Assembly (NCBI GenBank): GCA_000196815.1
Contig: FP929003.1
Span: forward strand, 744,001 to 808,000
Source: Nitrospira defluvii
GTDB taxonomy: Bacteria; Nitrospirota; Nitrospiria; Nitrospirales; Nitrospiraceae
Reading direction: 5' to 3'
DNA: 64,000 nt
Below the pieces are notes generated by a model. It was given only the letters and a program-made list of their open reading frames with translations, searched no databases and was not told the origin of the DNA. Position numbers and translations under genes: made by a program. Of this stretch, positions 33,213 through 43,667 are shown piece by piece; the stretch's first letter is position 1; every line of letters starts with the position of its first letter.

Positions 33213-36200
33213 TTATCGGGCGGAGCGCTGTTGCAGTTCCGAGGTGATCGCGGCGCAGGCGAACTGATGGGCTTCGATGAGTTGCGACAGACGGTGCGCA
33301 GCTTCGTCGATCCGGGCACGCCGTCCGAGGGCCTCCAATTCTTTGCAGTGGGCGGCGGTGGCCAGGATTCCGAGCTGGGCGCTGCTGGACTTCAAGCGGT
33401 GGGCGGCCTGGGAAAGAGCGACGGAATCCTGTGACTGCACGGCGGAGCGAATCTGTTCCACCAGCTGGCGGGAATCATCCAAGTAGGTCGCCAGCACGCG
33501 GGCTAAGATGTCGGGCCGTCCCGGGCGTTGGAGCGATAGAATCGCATCCCAGGCAGCCTTGTCGATGGTTGTCGGAACAGGTGCTTCCTCTGTGGCGGCC
33601 GGTTCGTGGGTGTTGGCGGCATGGGTGGAGGGGGCCTGATCGGTCTCGCTCTCCTCGGCTGGTCGTGGCGTCAGCCATTGTGTGAGGAACGCGTATAGCT
33701 GCGCGACGGTAAACGGTTTGGTGAGATAGTCGTCCATCCCGGCGGCCAGGCAGCGGGCGCGATCGCCTTCCATGGCATTGGCGGTCAACGCAATGATGGG
33801 CACATGGCGGCGGTCGGTCGCGGTGGCTTCTTGCCGGCGAATGGCTGCTGTGGCGGTGAAACCATCCATCTCGGGCATCTGACAATCCATGAGAATGAGG
33901 TCGAACCGGCCGGTCGTGGCTGCCTCGACGGCGGCCCGTCCGTTGGGCGCGATCGTGATGCGACATCCCAGCATCTCCAGCATCGAAGACGCCACATCCT
34001 GGTTGACGGGGTTGTCCTCGGCCAGGAGGATGCGGGCGTCGACGCGCGGACGCGGAGTCGCCGCGAACTCCGGGCTGTGGGGCACTGGTCCGGCGGACCC
34101 TCCGAGCGCTCGCGTCAGGCAGTCTCTGAGCAGTGACTGTCGGACGGGCTTGCGCAGGAAGCTGTGAAAAAGCCGGTGGGTCACGTCGCTTTCGTCCGAG
34201 AGACGCTCCACTGAACTGAGTGCAATCAGGGGGAGGTTCTGATAAGCCGCCTGCTCTTTGATGGAACGCGCGAGATCGACGCCGTCCCGCCCCGGCATTC
34301 GAAGGTCGAGGATGGCCATGTCGATTTGCTGCTGCTTATGCCGGAAGTGCTCCAATTGGAGGAGCGCGTCGTCGGCAGACTCCGCGGTGAAGACCGTGGC
34401 TCCCCAACTCTGCAGGTGGGTGGCTAGAATCTCCAGATTTGTGCGCATGTCATCGACGATCAGGATCTGCCGTCCGGCGAGATGGCGTTCGGCAAGCGGA
34501 GGGTATGCGGCGTGAGCACTTCCACGTGTGACGGTGAATGTGAACGAGAACGTCGTGCCCTGGCCGGGCGCACTCACCAGACCGACTTCGCCACCCATCA
34601 GCTGTACCAGTTGTTTGACGATCGCCAGGCCGAGCCCAGTGCCGCCGAATCGCCGGGTGGTGGAGCCGTCGGCCTGGGTGAATGCCGTGAACAGTTGGGC
34701 CTGAGCGGCGTCAGGTATGCCGATGCCGGTATCGCGCACCCGGCAAGCGAGTGTGAGGGTGTCCGCATGTTGTTCTGCCAGCGCAAACGCGACCGTCACC
34801 TCCCCCTGTGCCGTGAACTTGATGGCGTTGCCGATCAGGTTAAGCAGAATTTGGCGCAGGCGTACAGCGTCTCCTACGAGACTATCCGGCACGTCGGCGG
34901 GGATGAAGTAGGTCAACTCCAGTTTCTTGTTGCCGGCGGACCCGGCAAAGAGCTCGACTGCTTCCTCGACGACCTGTCTCAGGCCGAACTCCACCTGTTC
35001 GAGTTCAAGCTTTCCCGCTTCGATCTTGGAGAAATCCAGAATGTCATTGATGACTTCGAGGAGGGCCACGCCTGAGCGGCGGACGGTTTCCAGCAGCGAC
35101 TGTTGTTTGGCCGACAGGCTGGTGCTCAACAGCAGTTCGGTCATTCCGAGGACGCCGTTCAGCGGCGTGCGGATTTCATGGCTCATGTTGGCCAGGAACC
35201 GGGACTTTGCCACATTGGCTGCCTCGGCCGCTTCCTTGGCCGAAACCAACTCCTGTGCCGTCAGCTTCAGCGGCGTGATATCGGTGGCGATGCCGAGGTA
35301 GCCGGTGATCCGGCCATCCGCCTCCCGCAGTGCCGTGACATTCAACAGTACTGTCTTCCTGGTGCCATCTTTACAGACGTACGCCCACTCATGCTCGTTG
35401 GGGAGATTCCGCCGGCATTTTTCGACGAACACGTCGAAGCCGGGTTCGATCGTGGTCCCCAATTCCGCGGAAAACTGACGCGCTCGCGCGACCACTTCGT
35501 CCAAGTCGTGGAAGATGCCCGGCGTCTGTTTGCCGACCAATTCGTCGGCGCTGTATCCCAGCAGGGCTTCCGCCGCCGGATTGAAGACTTGGATCATGCC
35601 GTCGGGTTTGCACGAGATGATCGCATGACCGGCGTTGTCCAGCATGGCCTTCTGGAAGGTCGAATAGGCCTGCAGTGTGGCTTCGCTGCGGCGTTGTTCG
35701 GTAATGTCGCGGACGGTCGCCTGCAGTCCGGTGGTCCCCTTCAATGTGATGCGGGTCAACTGTACGCTCGCCAGGAAGGCGGGGCCGCCGACTCGTTTGT
35801 GCAACCACTCGAAGCTGTGAGAGCCTTCCTGAAGGGCCATCCCAATCATCTTCGGCGCCTTGACCATCGATTCTTCGCCGTCAGGCTGATGTTCGGGGGA
35901 GACGTCCCACGGTCCGAGTGATGTGAAATGCTCGGCGTCCCGTGCCCCGAAGAGCTGGACGGTCGCCGGGTTGCAGGCCGTGAAATTCCAATTCGGGGAA
36001 GCCAAAATCATGATGGCATCGCGCGAGGACTCGAACAGCTCGCGATACTTCTCTTCGCTCTCGTGCAGAATCGATTCGTGGGCGCTCCGGTCGGTGATAT
36101 CTTCGGCGATGCCGAGCAGGAAGCGGGGACGTCCCTGCTCATCCATGACAGGCAGTTTCTTGGTGCGCAGCAGTCGCACGCCCCGGTGCTGTGTGTGAAT

Positions 36201-37508
36201 TTCTTCTGAAGCGACCTCGATGAGGCGGCCGCTCCGGAGCGCCTCGCGATCATGGAGTGTGAAGCGGTCGGCCTCCTCCTTGCGGAAAAAATCATGGCCG
36301 GTCCGGCCAAGGATGAGGTCGCGACTGAATCCTGTGAGCTCCTCCGCCGCCCGATTCCAGCGTGTGAACCGGAGCTGTTCGGCTTCTTTCACGTAGACCA
36401 TGATGGGTAGGTTTTCGATCACCGAGTCGAGAAATTGTTCGGCACGTTTCGTTTCGGTTTCAGCCTTATGCCGATCTGCTGCCTCCGCGGCGAGTGAGAC
36501 GGTGTTCGCCACAGAGGCCGCAAACTGCTGTTCCTCCGTCGTCCAGACTCTCGGCGTTCCGATGTGTTCACAGTGCAGCGCCCCAACCAGAATACCCTCG
36601 GCGCGGATGGGCACGTGCAGCATGGAGGTGATCCCCAGCGGCAGCAGATGGTGTGCTGCAAATTCAACCGTTCGCGGGTCCGACTGCGCCTCATCCGCGA
36701 CGATCATCTCTCCCGCCTCGAGCGATGAGAAGTACTGCGGATAAAGGGCCGCGGGTTGCTCGATGCCGTTTGAGTGTTGATCGCCCGGTTGGTCATAGAG
36801 GTCCGCGCACCGGAGGACCGCGTGGTCCGGCGCAAAAAACCAGATGCCGACCCGTGCGACGCGGAGGCTCTGTGCCGTGACCCGGGTGATGAGGTGGAAG
36901 GCCTCGGTCAATTGTCCGCGGTAGATCGCCTGATTGCTTGCTAGCCCGACCATGCCTGTCTGTAAGCGGCGGAGCAACGCGGAGTTTTCGACCTGATGTG
37001 ACTCCGCCTCCTTCTGGGTTGTGAGATCCCGGAACGTCAGGACGGCTCCGCTCACGACGCCATCATGTGACATCGGAGTGATTGTCAGAGAAATTGGCGT
37101 TAACTGGCCATCTTGTCTAAGCAGGAAACCATTGTCCGTCCGGTAGGGGAGTCCGGACTGCAGCGGAGGAATGGAGCTGTCGGTTACGAGGCACTCGTGG
37201 CGGAATTCCTCCGGGCCGGGAGCAATCAGTTGATACGCGGGGCGTCCCTTCAGGTCATGGGCGGGGGCACCGAACAGGATCTCGGCTTGGGGATTCAGCC
37301 GGAGGATGTGCCATTGCGCATCGACGATACACAAGCCTTCGTCGAGCGAGCAGAGGATGGCGTCGAGCGCGCGGCCTTCGTCGAGGGACGTAGTCGTGTT
37401 GGAAGGCGGAAGTTCCCGGCGTTCGGTTTGCGAGTGGCCCGAGTCGGTCGCGGGTTGCCGGGTCGCGCGCCGCACGCTCTGCCTGAGTTGTTGGAGGAAC
37501 CGACGCAT
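33213..37508 (-). CDS. Soluble hybrid histidine kinase (PAS-GAF-PAS-PAS-PAS-HisKA-HATPase-REC-REC-HPt)
   Basis: 1431 residues from ATG 37508; a GTG at 37574 would add 22 and overlap the upstream kinase by 38 bases. No membrane segment. Order: PAS (ILCSLDEGLCIVDAQW), GAF (about 180-350), PAS (VIENLPIMVYVKE), PAS (LFESSRDAIMILAS), PAS (MLDNAGHAIISCKPDG), HisKA ([15 protein letters not shown]), HATPase ([29 protein letters not shown]), a first receiver (ILIVDDMRTN, AILDLRMPGRDG), a second receiver ([25 protein letters not shown]) and a C-terminal HPt (AHRLKSSSAQLGI). Each phospho-acceptor is present. Partner of the membrane kinase just upstream. Confidence 0.94.
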   Translation of the reverse strand: MRRFLQQLRQSVRRATRQPATDSGHSQTERRELPPSNTTTSLDEGRALDAILCSLDEGLCIVDAQWHILRLNPQAEILFGAPAHDLKGRPAYQLIAPGPEEFRHECLVTDSSIPPLQSGLPYRTDNGFLLRQDGQLTPISLTITPMSHDGVVSGAVLTFRDLTTQKEAESHQVENSALLRRLQTGMVGLASNQAIYRGQLTEAFHLITRVTAQSLRVARVGIWFFAPDHAVLRCADLYDQPGDQHSNGIEQPAALYPQYFSSLEAGEMIVADEAQSDPRTVEFAAHHLLPLGITSMLHVPIRAEGILVGALHCEHIGTPRVWTTEEQQFAASVANTVSLAAEAADRHKAETETKRAEQFLDSVIENLPIMVYVKEAEQLRFTRWNRAAEELTGFSRDLILGRTGHDFFRKEEADRFTLHDREALRSGRLIEVASEEIHTQHRGVRLLRTKKLPVMDEQGRPRFLLGIAEDITDRSAHESILHESEEKYRELFESSRDAIMILASPNWNFTACNPATVQLFGARDAEHFTSLGPWDVSPEHQPDGEESMVKAPKMIGMALQEGSHSFEWLHKRVGGPAFLASVQLTRITLKGTTGLQATVRDITEQRRSEATLQAYSTFQKAMLDNAGHAIISCKPDGMIQVFNPAAEALLGYSADELVGKQTPGIFHDLDEVVARARQFSAELGTTIEPGFDVFVEKCRRNLPNEHEWAYVCKDGTRKTVLLNVTALREADGRITGYLGIATDITPLKLTAQELVSAKEAAEAANVAKSRFLANMSHEIRTPLNGVLGMTELLLSTSLSAKQQSLLETVRRSGVALLEVINDILDFSKIEAGKLELEQVEFGLRQVVEEAVELFAGSAGNKKLELTYFIPADVPDSLVGDAVRLRQILLNLIGNAIKFTAQGEVTVAFALAEQHADTLTLACRVRDTGIGIPDAAQAQLFTAFTQADGSTTRRFGGTGLGLAIVKQLVQLMGGEVGLVSAPGQGTTFSFTFTVTRGSAHAAYPPLAERHLAGRQILIVDDMRTNLEILATHLQSWGATVFTAESADDALLQLEHFRHKQQQIDMAILDLRMPGRDGVDLARSIKEQAAYQNLPLIALSSVERLSDESDVTHRLFHSFLRKPVRQSLLRDCLTRALGGSAGPVPHSPEFAATPRPRVDARILLAEDNPVNQDVASSMLEMLGCRITIAPNGRAAVEAATTGRFDLILMDCQMPEMDGFTATAAIRRQEATATDRRHVPIIALTANAMEGDRARCLAAGMDDYLTKPFTVAQLYAFLTQWLTPRPAEESETDQAPSTHAANTHEPAATEEAPVPTTIDKAAWDAILSLQRPGRPDILARVLATYLDDSRQLVEQIRSAVQSQDSVALSQAAHRLKSSSAQLGILATAAHCKELEALGRRARIDEAAHRLSQLIEAHQFACAAITSELQQRSAR

Positions 37509-37536
37509 TGTCACGACCTGTCCGTCCGATGGTGCA

Positions 37537-40464
37537 TCATGCCGCCGACCGTCCTGCCCGGTTGAGTTCTTCACTCATCAGGGCGCATACCGCCCGGTGT
37601 TCAGGAATCAGGCGCCCGCAGAGGTCGGGAAGATTGTCCGGAGTGCCTGCCCGGCATGCCGCTTCGATCTGCGCGTACAGGTCGGCCAGTCGCGGTGCGC
37701 CGAGCTGCGCCGTTGAGGATTTCATCATATGGGCGATGGTCTTTACCGCCTGCATGTCGGCGCCGGCCATGGCCTGCTGGAGCTGAGTAAGCTGGGCGTC
37801 GGCATGGGGCACATACAATGAGAGTGCCTTGTGGAGAAGATCCGGCTGGCCGGGTCGTTGACGGGCACGGATCGCGTGCCACGCCTTGAGGTCCACATGG
37901 TCGTCGCCTGGCAGGACGGGTTCGGGCGGTAGTGTCGCCTGTCGGGGCGGTGTCTGCGGTGTCGACCGCAGAGGGGGGGCGGTTGTTCGTGAGGGCCCCG
38001 TGATGGAGAGCCGGCGGTGCAGCACCTCCTTGAGCGTAGTCAATGTAAACGGCTTGGATAGGTAATCATCCATGCCTGCCGCCAGACACCGCTCGCGGTC
38101 TCCTTGCAATGCATTTGCGGTGAGGGCCACGATGGTGGTGTGCCGAGGCTGCGTGGCCTGTGTTTCTTGTTCACGAATCAGGGCGGTGGCGGTCAGGCCG
38201 TCCATCTCCGGCATGTGGCAATCCATCAGAACCAGATCGAATGACCGATTCGTGAGTGCCTCGACCGCTTCCCTGCCGTTTTCAACCATGGTGGTGGTGC
38301 ACCCGAGTAGCTCCAGCATAGTGAATGCCACTTCGCGGTTGACGGGGTTATCTTCCGCGAGCAGGACGTGGGCGGCGAATGGGACGGCCTGATCGTCCGG
38401 CTGGACCGGCGCGGGTGCCCCGGTCGTCGGGACGTGGTGGCACAGGCGTGTGAGGCAATCTTTTAACAAGGACTGGTGGGCCGGCTTTCTCAGCCAGGCA
38501 CTGAAGAGAGACGGGTGCCTCTGGGATTCGTCTGTGACCTGGTCGACCGAGCTGAGCGCGACGAGCACCATGCCGGAAAGTCGTGCATCTTCTCGAATGG
38601 TCTGGGCCAGCGTCATGCCGTCCATGTCCGGCATGTGAATATCCAGCACGGCCAGATGGATTCTTCGCTGGGCGGTGCATTGGCGATCGAGCAAAGCCAG
38701 CGCTTCCAGGCCGGAGGTGGCGGACAGCACTGCGGCGCCCCAGGCGCTCAAGTGCGTTTCAAGGATGTGCCGGTTCGTTGGATTGTCATCGACGATTAAG
38801 ATGGAGAATCCGTCTAACGGTCTTTCGGTTGCTCCAGAGGCGGCCGTACGTTGGGCGGCCTGTTCCAGTTCGACAGTGAACCAGAAAGTGGATCCCTGGC
38901 CGGACACGCTGTCGACGCCGACGTCGCCTCCCATCAGGAGGGCGAGTTGTTTCACAATCGCGAGGCCAAGCCCTGTGCCGCCGAATTTCCGTGTGGTGGA
39001 GTTATCGGCCTGCGAGAATGCCTGAAATAGTCGAGCCTGCGTCGCTTCAGGAATGCCGACTCCCGTATCGCGGATGCGGAATTTGAGCGTCAGGTTCGTC
39101 GTGGTAGGGGTGACGAGCTCGAGCGTGACGGCCACATCGCCGCTCTGGGTGAACTTAATGGCGTTGCCGACGAGATTCAGAAGGATTTGCCGGAGCCGAA
39201 CAGGATCTCCAATCACGGTGTCCGGGATGTCCGGCGGCACGAAACAGGTGAGTTCGAGGTGTTTGCGACCGGCGGTTTCTGCAAACAGATCCACGGCATC
39301 TTCAACCGTCTGTCTCAGGCCGAACTCGATCCGCTCCAACTTCAGTTTGCCGGCCTCGATTTTCGAGAAATCAAGGATTTCATTGATGATGTCCATGAGC
39401 CCGGTGCCGGACCGGTGCAGGGTTTCCGTCAGTGAACGCTGCTTCTGCGTGAGAGCGGTGCTGAGAAGGAGTTCCGTCATCCCCAGCACCCCGTTCATCG
39501 GGGTGCGGATTTCGTGGCTCATATTCGCGAGGAATTGCGATTTGGCACGATTCGCCGCCTCGGCCGCCTCCTTTGCCTGATGCAATTCGGTAGTTCGTTC
39601 CCGTACCGCTTGCTCCAGTGAGTCGGTGAAGGATTGGAGCCGCTGTGCCTGCGTGGTGAGCAGAGTGGTGGTCGTCTCAACCAGGTCGACTACCTGCTCC
39701 AGGTCGCCCTTGCAGGACGGCGAGGCATGGGAATTGTCGTGATCGGACGCCGCATCGCCGGACGGCGCCTGTTCCGAGACGCAATGGAGGGTATGGAGGG
39801 TCTTCTGCAGCTTTTCGGCAGTTTCTCGAAACAGGCCGGACATGCGCCTGATCCCGAGTTGAGCGACCGAAATCGTGGCCCCCATGAATAGGACTGATAG
39901 GAGGAAGAGGTGGCGCGCTTCGCGGGTGAGTTCCTCCTGCATCGCCGCGAGGGAAAACTCGATGCGCACCCAGGCGGCGATGTCCTGCTCGTTCAGGAGC
40001 GGCGTGGCCACTAGAAGTGTGGGCACGCCGTCCACAGTCTGGCCATGGGAAATGGTCTCCGCGTTGGTTTCGTGTGCCTGCGCGAGGGTCTCATCCGTCA
40101 GCTGCTGCCCGATTTGCCGAGGATTCGTCGCTGCGACGATCATGTTATCGGGATCGATGATGAGGATACTCAGAATGTCCGAATCCTGGGCATAGCGACC
40201 GAACGCCTCTTGGATGCGAAAGAGATTGTCCAACACGGCGGCGGCGCCCACCATTGAAAAGGTGCGGCTGACCGCCAGCGCCCTGGCTTGCGTGGCCTGT
40301 TCGATAGACTGGCGGATTTCAATCAGCCGGAAGGTCGCGAAGCCGGCCATGCCGATCGTAATCAGGACCGCCATTCCGATGCTCAGACGAAGGCGGAGAT
40401 TCCCGTGCCAGATGCGCCAGGGGCGACAAAGCCAGTCGGTCCTATTTTTTATTGGCATCGACAT
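37537..40464 (-). CDS. Membrane hybrid histidine kinase with periplasmic sensor (HisKA-HATPase-REC-REC-HPt)
   Basis: 975 residues. A first membrane helix (about 27-47, [17 protein letters not shown]), a periplasmic domain of about 135 residues with [20 protein letters not shown] (single Cache/PAS-like), then a second helix (about 184-203). A cytoplasmic linker with coiled-coil character follows. HisKA has [15 protein letters not shown]; HATPase has [18 protein letters not shown] and [11 protein letters not shown]. Two receivers ([10 protein letters not shown] with [22 protein letters not shown] with [12 protein letters not shown]) and an HPt ([13 protein letters not shown]) end the protein. 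Its start overlaps the cupredoxin-like gene by 23 bases, tying it to the envelope redox genes. Confidence 0.94.
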   Translation of the reverse strand: MSMPIKNRTDWLCRPWRIWHGNLRLRLSIGMAVLITIGMAGFATFRLIEIRQSIEQATQARALAVSRTFSMVGAAAVLDNLFRIQEAFGRYAQDSDILSILIIDPDNMIVAATNPRQIGQQLTDETLAQAHETNAETISHGQTVDGVPTLLVATPLLNEQDIAAWVRIEFSLAAMQEELTREARHLFLLSVLFMGATISVAQLGIRRMSGLFRETAEKLQKTLHTLHCVSEQAPSGDAASDHDNSHASPSCKGDLEQVVDLVETTTTLLTTQAQRLQSFTDSLEQAVRERTTELHQAKEAAEAANRAKSQFLANMSHEIRTPMNGVLGMTELLLSTALTQKQRSLTETLHRSGTGLMDIINEILDFSKIEAGKLKLERIEFGLRQTVEDAVDLFAETAGRKHLELTCFVPPDIPDTVIGDPVRLRQILLNLVGNAIKFTQSGDVAVTLELVTPTTTNLTLKFRIRDTGVGIPEATQARLFQAFSQADNSTTRKFGGTGLGLAIVKQLALLMGGDVGVDSVSGQGSTFWFTVELEQAAQRTAASGATERPLDGFSILIVDDNPTNRHILETHLSAWGAAVLSATSGLEALALLDRQCTAQRRIHLAVLDIHMPDMDGMTLAQTIREDARLSGMVLVALSSVDQVTDESQRHPSLFSAWLRKPAHQSLLKDCLTRLCHHVPTTGAPAPVQPDDQAVPFAAHVLLAEDNPVNREVAFTMLELLGCTTTMVENGREAVEALTNRSFDLVLMDCHMPEMDGLTATALIREQETQATQPRHTTIVALTANALQGDRERCLAAGMDDYLSKPFTLTTLKEVLHRRLSITGPSRTTAPPLRSTPQTPPRQATLPPEPVLPGDDHVDLKAWHAIRARQRPGQPDLLHKALSLYVPHADAQLTQLQQAMAGADMQAVKTIAHMMKSSTAQLGAPRLADLYAQIEAACRAGTPDNLPDLCGRLIPEHRAVCALMSEELNRAGRSAA

Positions 40465-41161
40465 GAGCGGGGTATTCGATCGTGATGGTGACTTCGCCGC
40501 GAGCTGGAATCGTGACTCGTTGTTGGAACGTTCCCAGCGTGTCGTGCCAGACCGTTACGAGGTGCTCCCCCGGGGTGAGTTGGGCGATCTGGAACGCGCC
40601 GGTGTCGTCTGTGACACTAAAAAAGGGGTGGGTGAAGGCGACCATAGTGGCGCGCATAAATTTGTGCGCATCGCACTGAACCAGATAGATGCCGGGTTGC
40701 TTGAGCGGCTTTTCGACCGGTCGGCTCGCGGGGATCATGGCGACATTCACAAAGGTTCGCGGTCCCATGGAAATGTGGGTGTTGTGCATGACGGGGTCGT
40801 CGTTGCGGATCTCCAGTTGCTGGCCAACCTCCCCCGCGACAATGCGAGGTGAGAAGGCACAACGGGTATTGGTGAGCACAAGCGGGCGGCGTGGGAAATC
40901 GGCCGCGGGGACTGTGTTGTCGTCGATGCTGACGACGGCGCCTTGAAGGCCTCGCGTCTTCGCATTCACCGTCACGGTGTGGATGGCGGTGGTGGTGCCG
41001 CAGAAAGACGAATCGCGTGTGACCGCGACCACCTGCCCTGATTCGATCGGGCCAGGATAGGTGATTCGACCCACCAGTGTGCTCATGGGAGATTCCGCTC
41101 TCAGGAGGGCGCTCGGGCCGAGCATTACGCAGAGCGTCACGGTGAGCAGTATCGGTTTCAT
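40442..41161 (-). CDS. Exported cupredoxin-like protein with C-terminal Ig-like domain
   Basis: 239 residues from ATG 41161, nine bases after GGAG; ATG 41170 sits directly on that site. Signal peptide to about residue 23. The cupredoxin-like core has candidate type-1 copper ligands: His126/His129 (DPVMHNTHI), Cys163, His166 and Met169 (QCDAHKFM). The last 60 residues ([23 protein letters not shown]) form a carboxypeptidase-regulatory-like beta domain. Proteins of this architecture are often annotated as methylamine-utilisation or plastocyanin-like; no methylamine dehydrogenase is present. Likely periplasmic copper or electron-carrier protein. It overlaps the membrane kinase gene by 23 bases. 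Confidence 0.8.
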   Translation of the reverse strand: MKPILLTVTLCVMLGPSALLRAESPMSTLVGRITYPGPIESGQVVAVTRDSSFCGTTTAIHTVTVNAKTRGLQGAVVSIDDNTVPAADFPRRPLVLTNTRCAFSPRIVAGEVGQQLEIRNDDPVMHNTHISMGPRTFVNVAMIPASRPVEKPLKQPGIYLVQCDAHKFMRATMVAFTHPFFSVTDDTGAFQIAQLTPGEHLVTVWHDTLGTFQQRVTIPARGEVTITIEYPAHVDANKK

Positions 41162-41236
41162 GTATCGCATCTCCAGGTCCCCGTTGGGCGTCCGTCTCGT
41201 CGGTTGTATGAAATGTGGGTGCTTCATGGTGCCGAA

Positions 41237-42010
41237 TTATCGCCCCGGCTGACCTGATAAGGACTGGAGGTACCACACCAGATCCCATGCAGCTTCTTCC
41301 TGTCCGGCAAATTGATCGGCATAGGCAGGCATGGGGGTGCCGTCGAGTCCGGTCATGATGCTTCGATAGAGATCGTGAGGCGTCGCCCCGTTTTTGAATG
41401 AGGATGGGTCGGTCAGGTCCGTGGCGGTGATGGGAAGGTTGTAGGCGTCCCGCAGGTGCCCGGCCTTCGATTCCGGTCCATCACCGGCACCATTGTCCCC
41501 GTGGCAGGTCCGACACTCGTACTTGGCATACAGCGCCCGGCCGTTCGTGATTCCATTCCCGGAGGGAAAGAGCGGCGGAGAGGGGAGCACCATCGGCGTC
41601 GGCTGTTCCTGCTCGAACGCCGGATTCAACGATTTGAGATAGGCGATGACCTGCCATCGCTCCTGCTCGTTCAAGGATCGGTACGACGGCATGAAGCCGG
41701 GAATGCCCTGTGTGATGGTTCTGAAAAGGTCCTGATCCGTGGGCAGTTCACCCGAGGGGGTGCTGCGCAGTTTGTAGCTCTCCGCCGTGAAGTCGCGAGG
41801 ACGAGGGGCTGCGTAGCGACCGATGGACCAGCCGGATGGCCCGTCCCCTTTCCCTTCGGTCCCATGGCACCAGACACAGGCCCGATCATAAATTCGATGC
41901 CCCTCTGTGATGGTATCCCGTCCGTCCTTCGGCCGTAGCGCCTGCGCGGTCGTGGCGCAGAAGCCTGTCACGATGAGGATCGCAAGATATCGGAGTACAC
42001 GGCGATGCAT
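41237..42010 (-). CDS. Exported diheme cytochrome c
   Basis: 257 residues from ATG 42010, with GGGGAG just upstream. Signal peptide ends near residue 24 (ATTAQA). Two class I cytochrome c domains: CVWCH at 45-49 with Met107 (GFMPSY), and CRTCH at 166-170 with Met227 (GTPMPAY). Each domain closes with the usual helix (WQVIAYLKSL, WDLVWYLQSL). Likely periplasmic electron carrier. It lies 13 bases after the heme-barrel gene and 75 before the cupredoxin-like gene on the same strand. Confidence 0.9.
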   Translation of the reverse strand: MHRRVLRYLAILIVTGFCATTAQALRPKDGRDTITEGHRIYDRACVWCHGTEGKGDGPSGWSIGRYAAPRPRDFTAESYKLRSTPSGELPTDQDLFRTITQGIPGFMPSYRSLNEQERWQVIAYLKSLNPAFEQEQPTPMVLPSPPLFPSGNGITNGRALYAKYECRTCHGDNGAGDGPESKAGHLRDAYNLPITATDLTDPSSFKNGATPHDLYRSIMTGLDGTPMPAYADQFAGQEEAAWDLVWYLQSLSGQPGR

Positions 42011-42023
42011 GATGCTCCCCGGT

Positions 42024-43403
42024 TTAGTAAGAGATGTCGATTCCCACAAAAACTGCATGTCTCAGATTGCGAGCTGCCGCATTGCCCTCTTCTGCACGAC
42101 GCAAATTGAGGTCGTGTCGGGCGTAAAGGGCCACATTCGAGCGAAGGTAGTGCTTGATCTGCATGCCGGCGAACGTTTGTGATGTGCGCTGGGTCAGATC
42201 TCCTCCGGCATCCATGTTGTCGTACCGTAGCGAGAGCAGGGTTCGGTTCGTGACGTAGGCATCCAGTGCGACGGTCACTCCGCTGGCGGTGGTGTCGAAA
42301 TTGCTCAAGGCCGCTGTCGGGGCATGTGTGATTCGATCCAGGGTATACATCCCATGGAGATCCAGCATTTTGTAGCGCAGATGCGCGGCTGCACCGTAGC
42401 GATTCCAATTCGCATCGACGTTGCGTGTGCCGTCGAACACAGTGGCATTGCTGTTCCCGAGATAGGCAAATCCCGAGAGGCTTGCTGAAAAGTTGGCTGA
42501 GCGGGCGTAATCAAGGCGGATGGCGCCGTAAAAATCTTTGCCCTTATTGGAATCTCCAAAGCCCTCGTTCGAGCCGTTCAGCACGCCGACCTGATACATG
42601 AACCAGTCGCCGAACGGACGCCCACGGACTTCGACGCCGGTTTCCGCTACTGCGTTGTAGAGTGAGGGGGCATAGGGGGAAATGACGGTTCCTGAGCGAT
42701 CGCGCAGACCGTAGAATTTGGCGGCTGTGGCAAGCGGGAAAAGCCCTGCCCGCTGGACCGCGTCGGTGGAGGAATTCGTGCTCTCACCGATAAATTCGAG
42801 TTGTTGCCGGAGGGTGGAAAAGGAGAATACGGCCGAAGGGTCGAGTTTCCCGATGCGGATGTTGGCGATATTCTCACCTCCAACGTTGTTGAACGTAATG
42901 AAGGCTCGCTCAATCCCTGTTGCCCCTTCTTCGAGATTGGATTCCATCTCGGCAAAAAACCCCATATCTTTGCTCAAGGTGCCGGCAGTAAATAGACTGA
43001 ACACTTCCGGGAATCCGAGCTCGCTCTTGTTTTGGACCGTGCCGGATTCCGCCCCCGGCGGATTCTGCTGCTTGAAGTTGTGGGCGCGCAGGACGTTTCC
43101 ACGGAGCCGGACACCTGTGTAGTGCGCAAAATCATCCAGGCTGAGGTCGCCGAGATTTTTCTTTCCTGTGATGCCCCCGTCTTCGGTTCCCGGAAGCTGA
43201 TAGCCGTTTTCGAGGAACCGTTCACCGAATGTATTGAGCTGTGGTGGAGCCGTGTGGCACGTCGTGCAGTTCAACGCGTATTTCCGCGCAAAGGCGGGAA
43301 TAGCTTCTGCGGTTTGAACTGACATGTCGTACGTTCCCGATATCACAACGAAGAGCCCTGCCACCGTCTGAACGATGGTCGCTCCGATGGAGTGCGTGCG
43401 CAA
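42024..43403 (-). CDS. Outer-membrane beta-barrel protein with N-terminal c-type heme site
   Basis: 459 residues from TTG 43403, chosen because AAGGA (43415-43411) is seven bases upstream and the N-terminus then becomes a clean signal peptide ending near AEA; an ATG at 43469 would add 22 basic residues. Mature protein starts with AFARKYALNCTTCHTAPPQLNTFGERF, a heme-binding CTTCH at 46-50, a pattern known in bacterial single-heme porins. About 390 residues of alternating strands follow, ending in HAVFVGIDISY. Predicted to bring a heme to the periplasmic mouth of a barrel. First gene of the envelope/kinase operon. Confidence 0.82.
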   Translation of the reverse strand: MRTHSIGATIVQTVAGLFVVISGTYDMSVQTAEAIPAFARKYALNCTTCHTAPPQLNTFGERFLENGYQLPGTEDGGITGKKNLGDLSLDDFAHYTGVRLRGNVLRAHNFKQQNPPGAESGTVQNKSELGFPEVFSLFTAGTLSKDMGFFAEMESNLEEGATGIERAFITFNNVGGENIANIRIGKLDPSAVFSFSTLRQQLEFIGESTNSSTDAVQRAGLFPLATAAKFYGLRDRSGTVISPYAPSLYNAVAETGVEVRGRPFGDWFMYQVGVLNGSNEGFGDSNKGKDFYGAIRLDYARSANFSASLSGFAYLGNSNATVFDGTRNVDANWNRYGAAAHLRYKMLDLHGMYTLDRITHAPTAALSNFDTTASGVTVALDAYVTNRTLLSLRYDNMDAGGDLTQRTSQTFAGMQIKHYLRSNVALYARHDLNLRRAEEGNAAARNLRHAVFVGIDISY

Positions 43404-43667
43404 GTCGGTGTCCTTTTCCCGCTCGATAGCGACCCTGTTGCGACGTACGGGTACCCTGTGCCGACCCATGCCGCACCCTGACTGTCTGATGTCGGTGGAT
43501 TTTGAGTCGGACTTTAGGCGTTTTTAGTGAGAACCATTGGCAGTGCGCAGCACGTACGGAGTTGTCGCAGTGTGAGTGGGATAGTTGCGATGGGTGTGCA
43601 GGTGATGAGGTGAAGCGAGGCAAGTAGCCAGTGGATGGCGTACAGAGGAGGTTGCGGAGTGGGCAAT

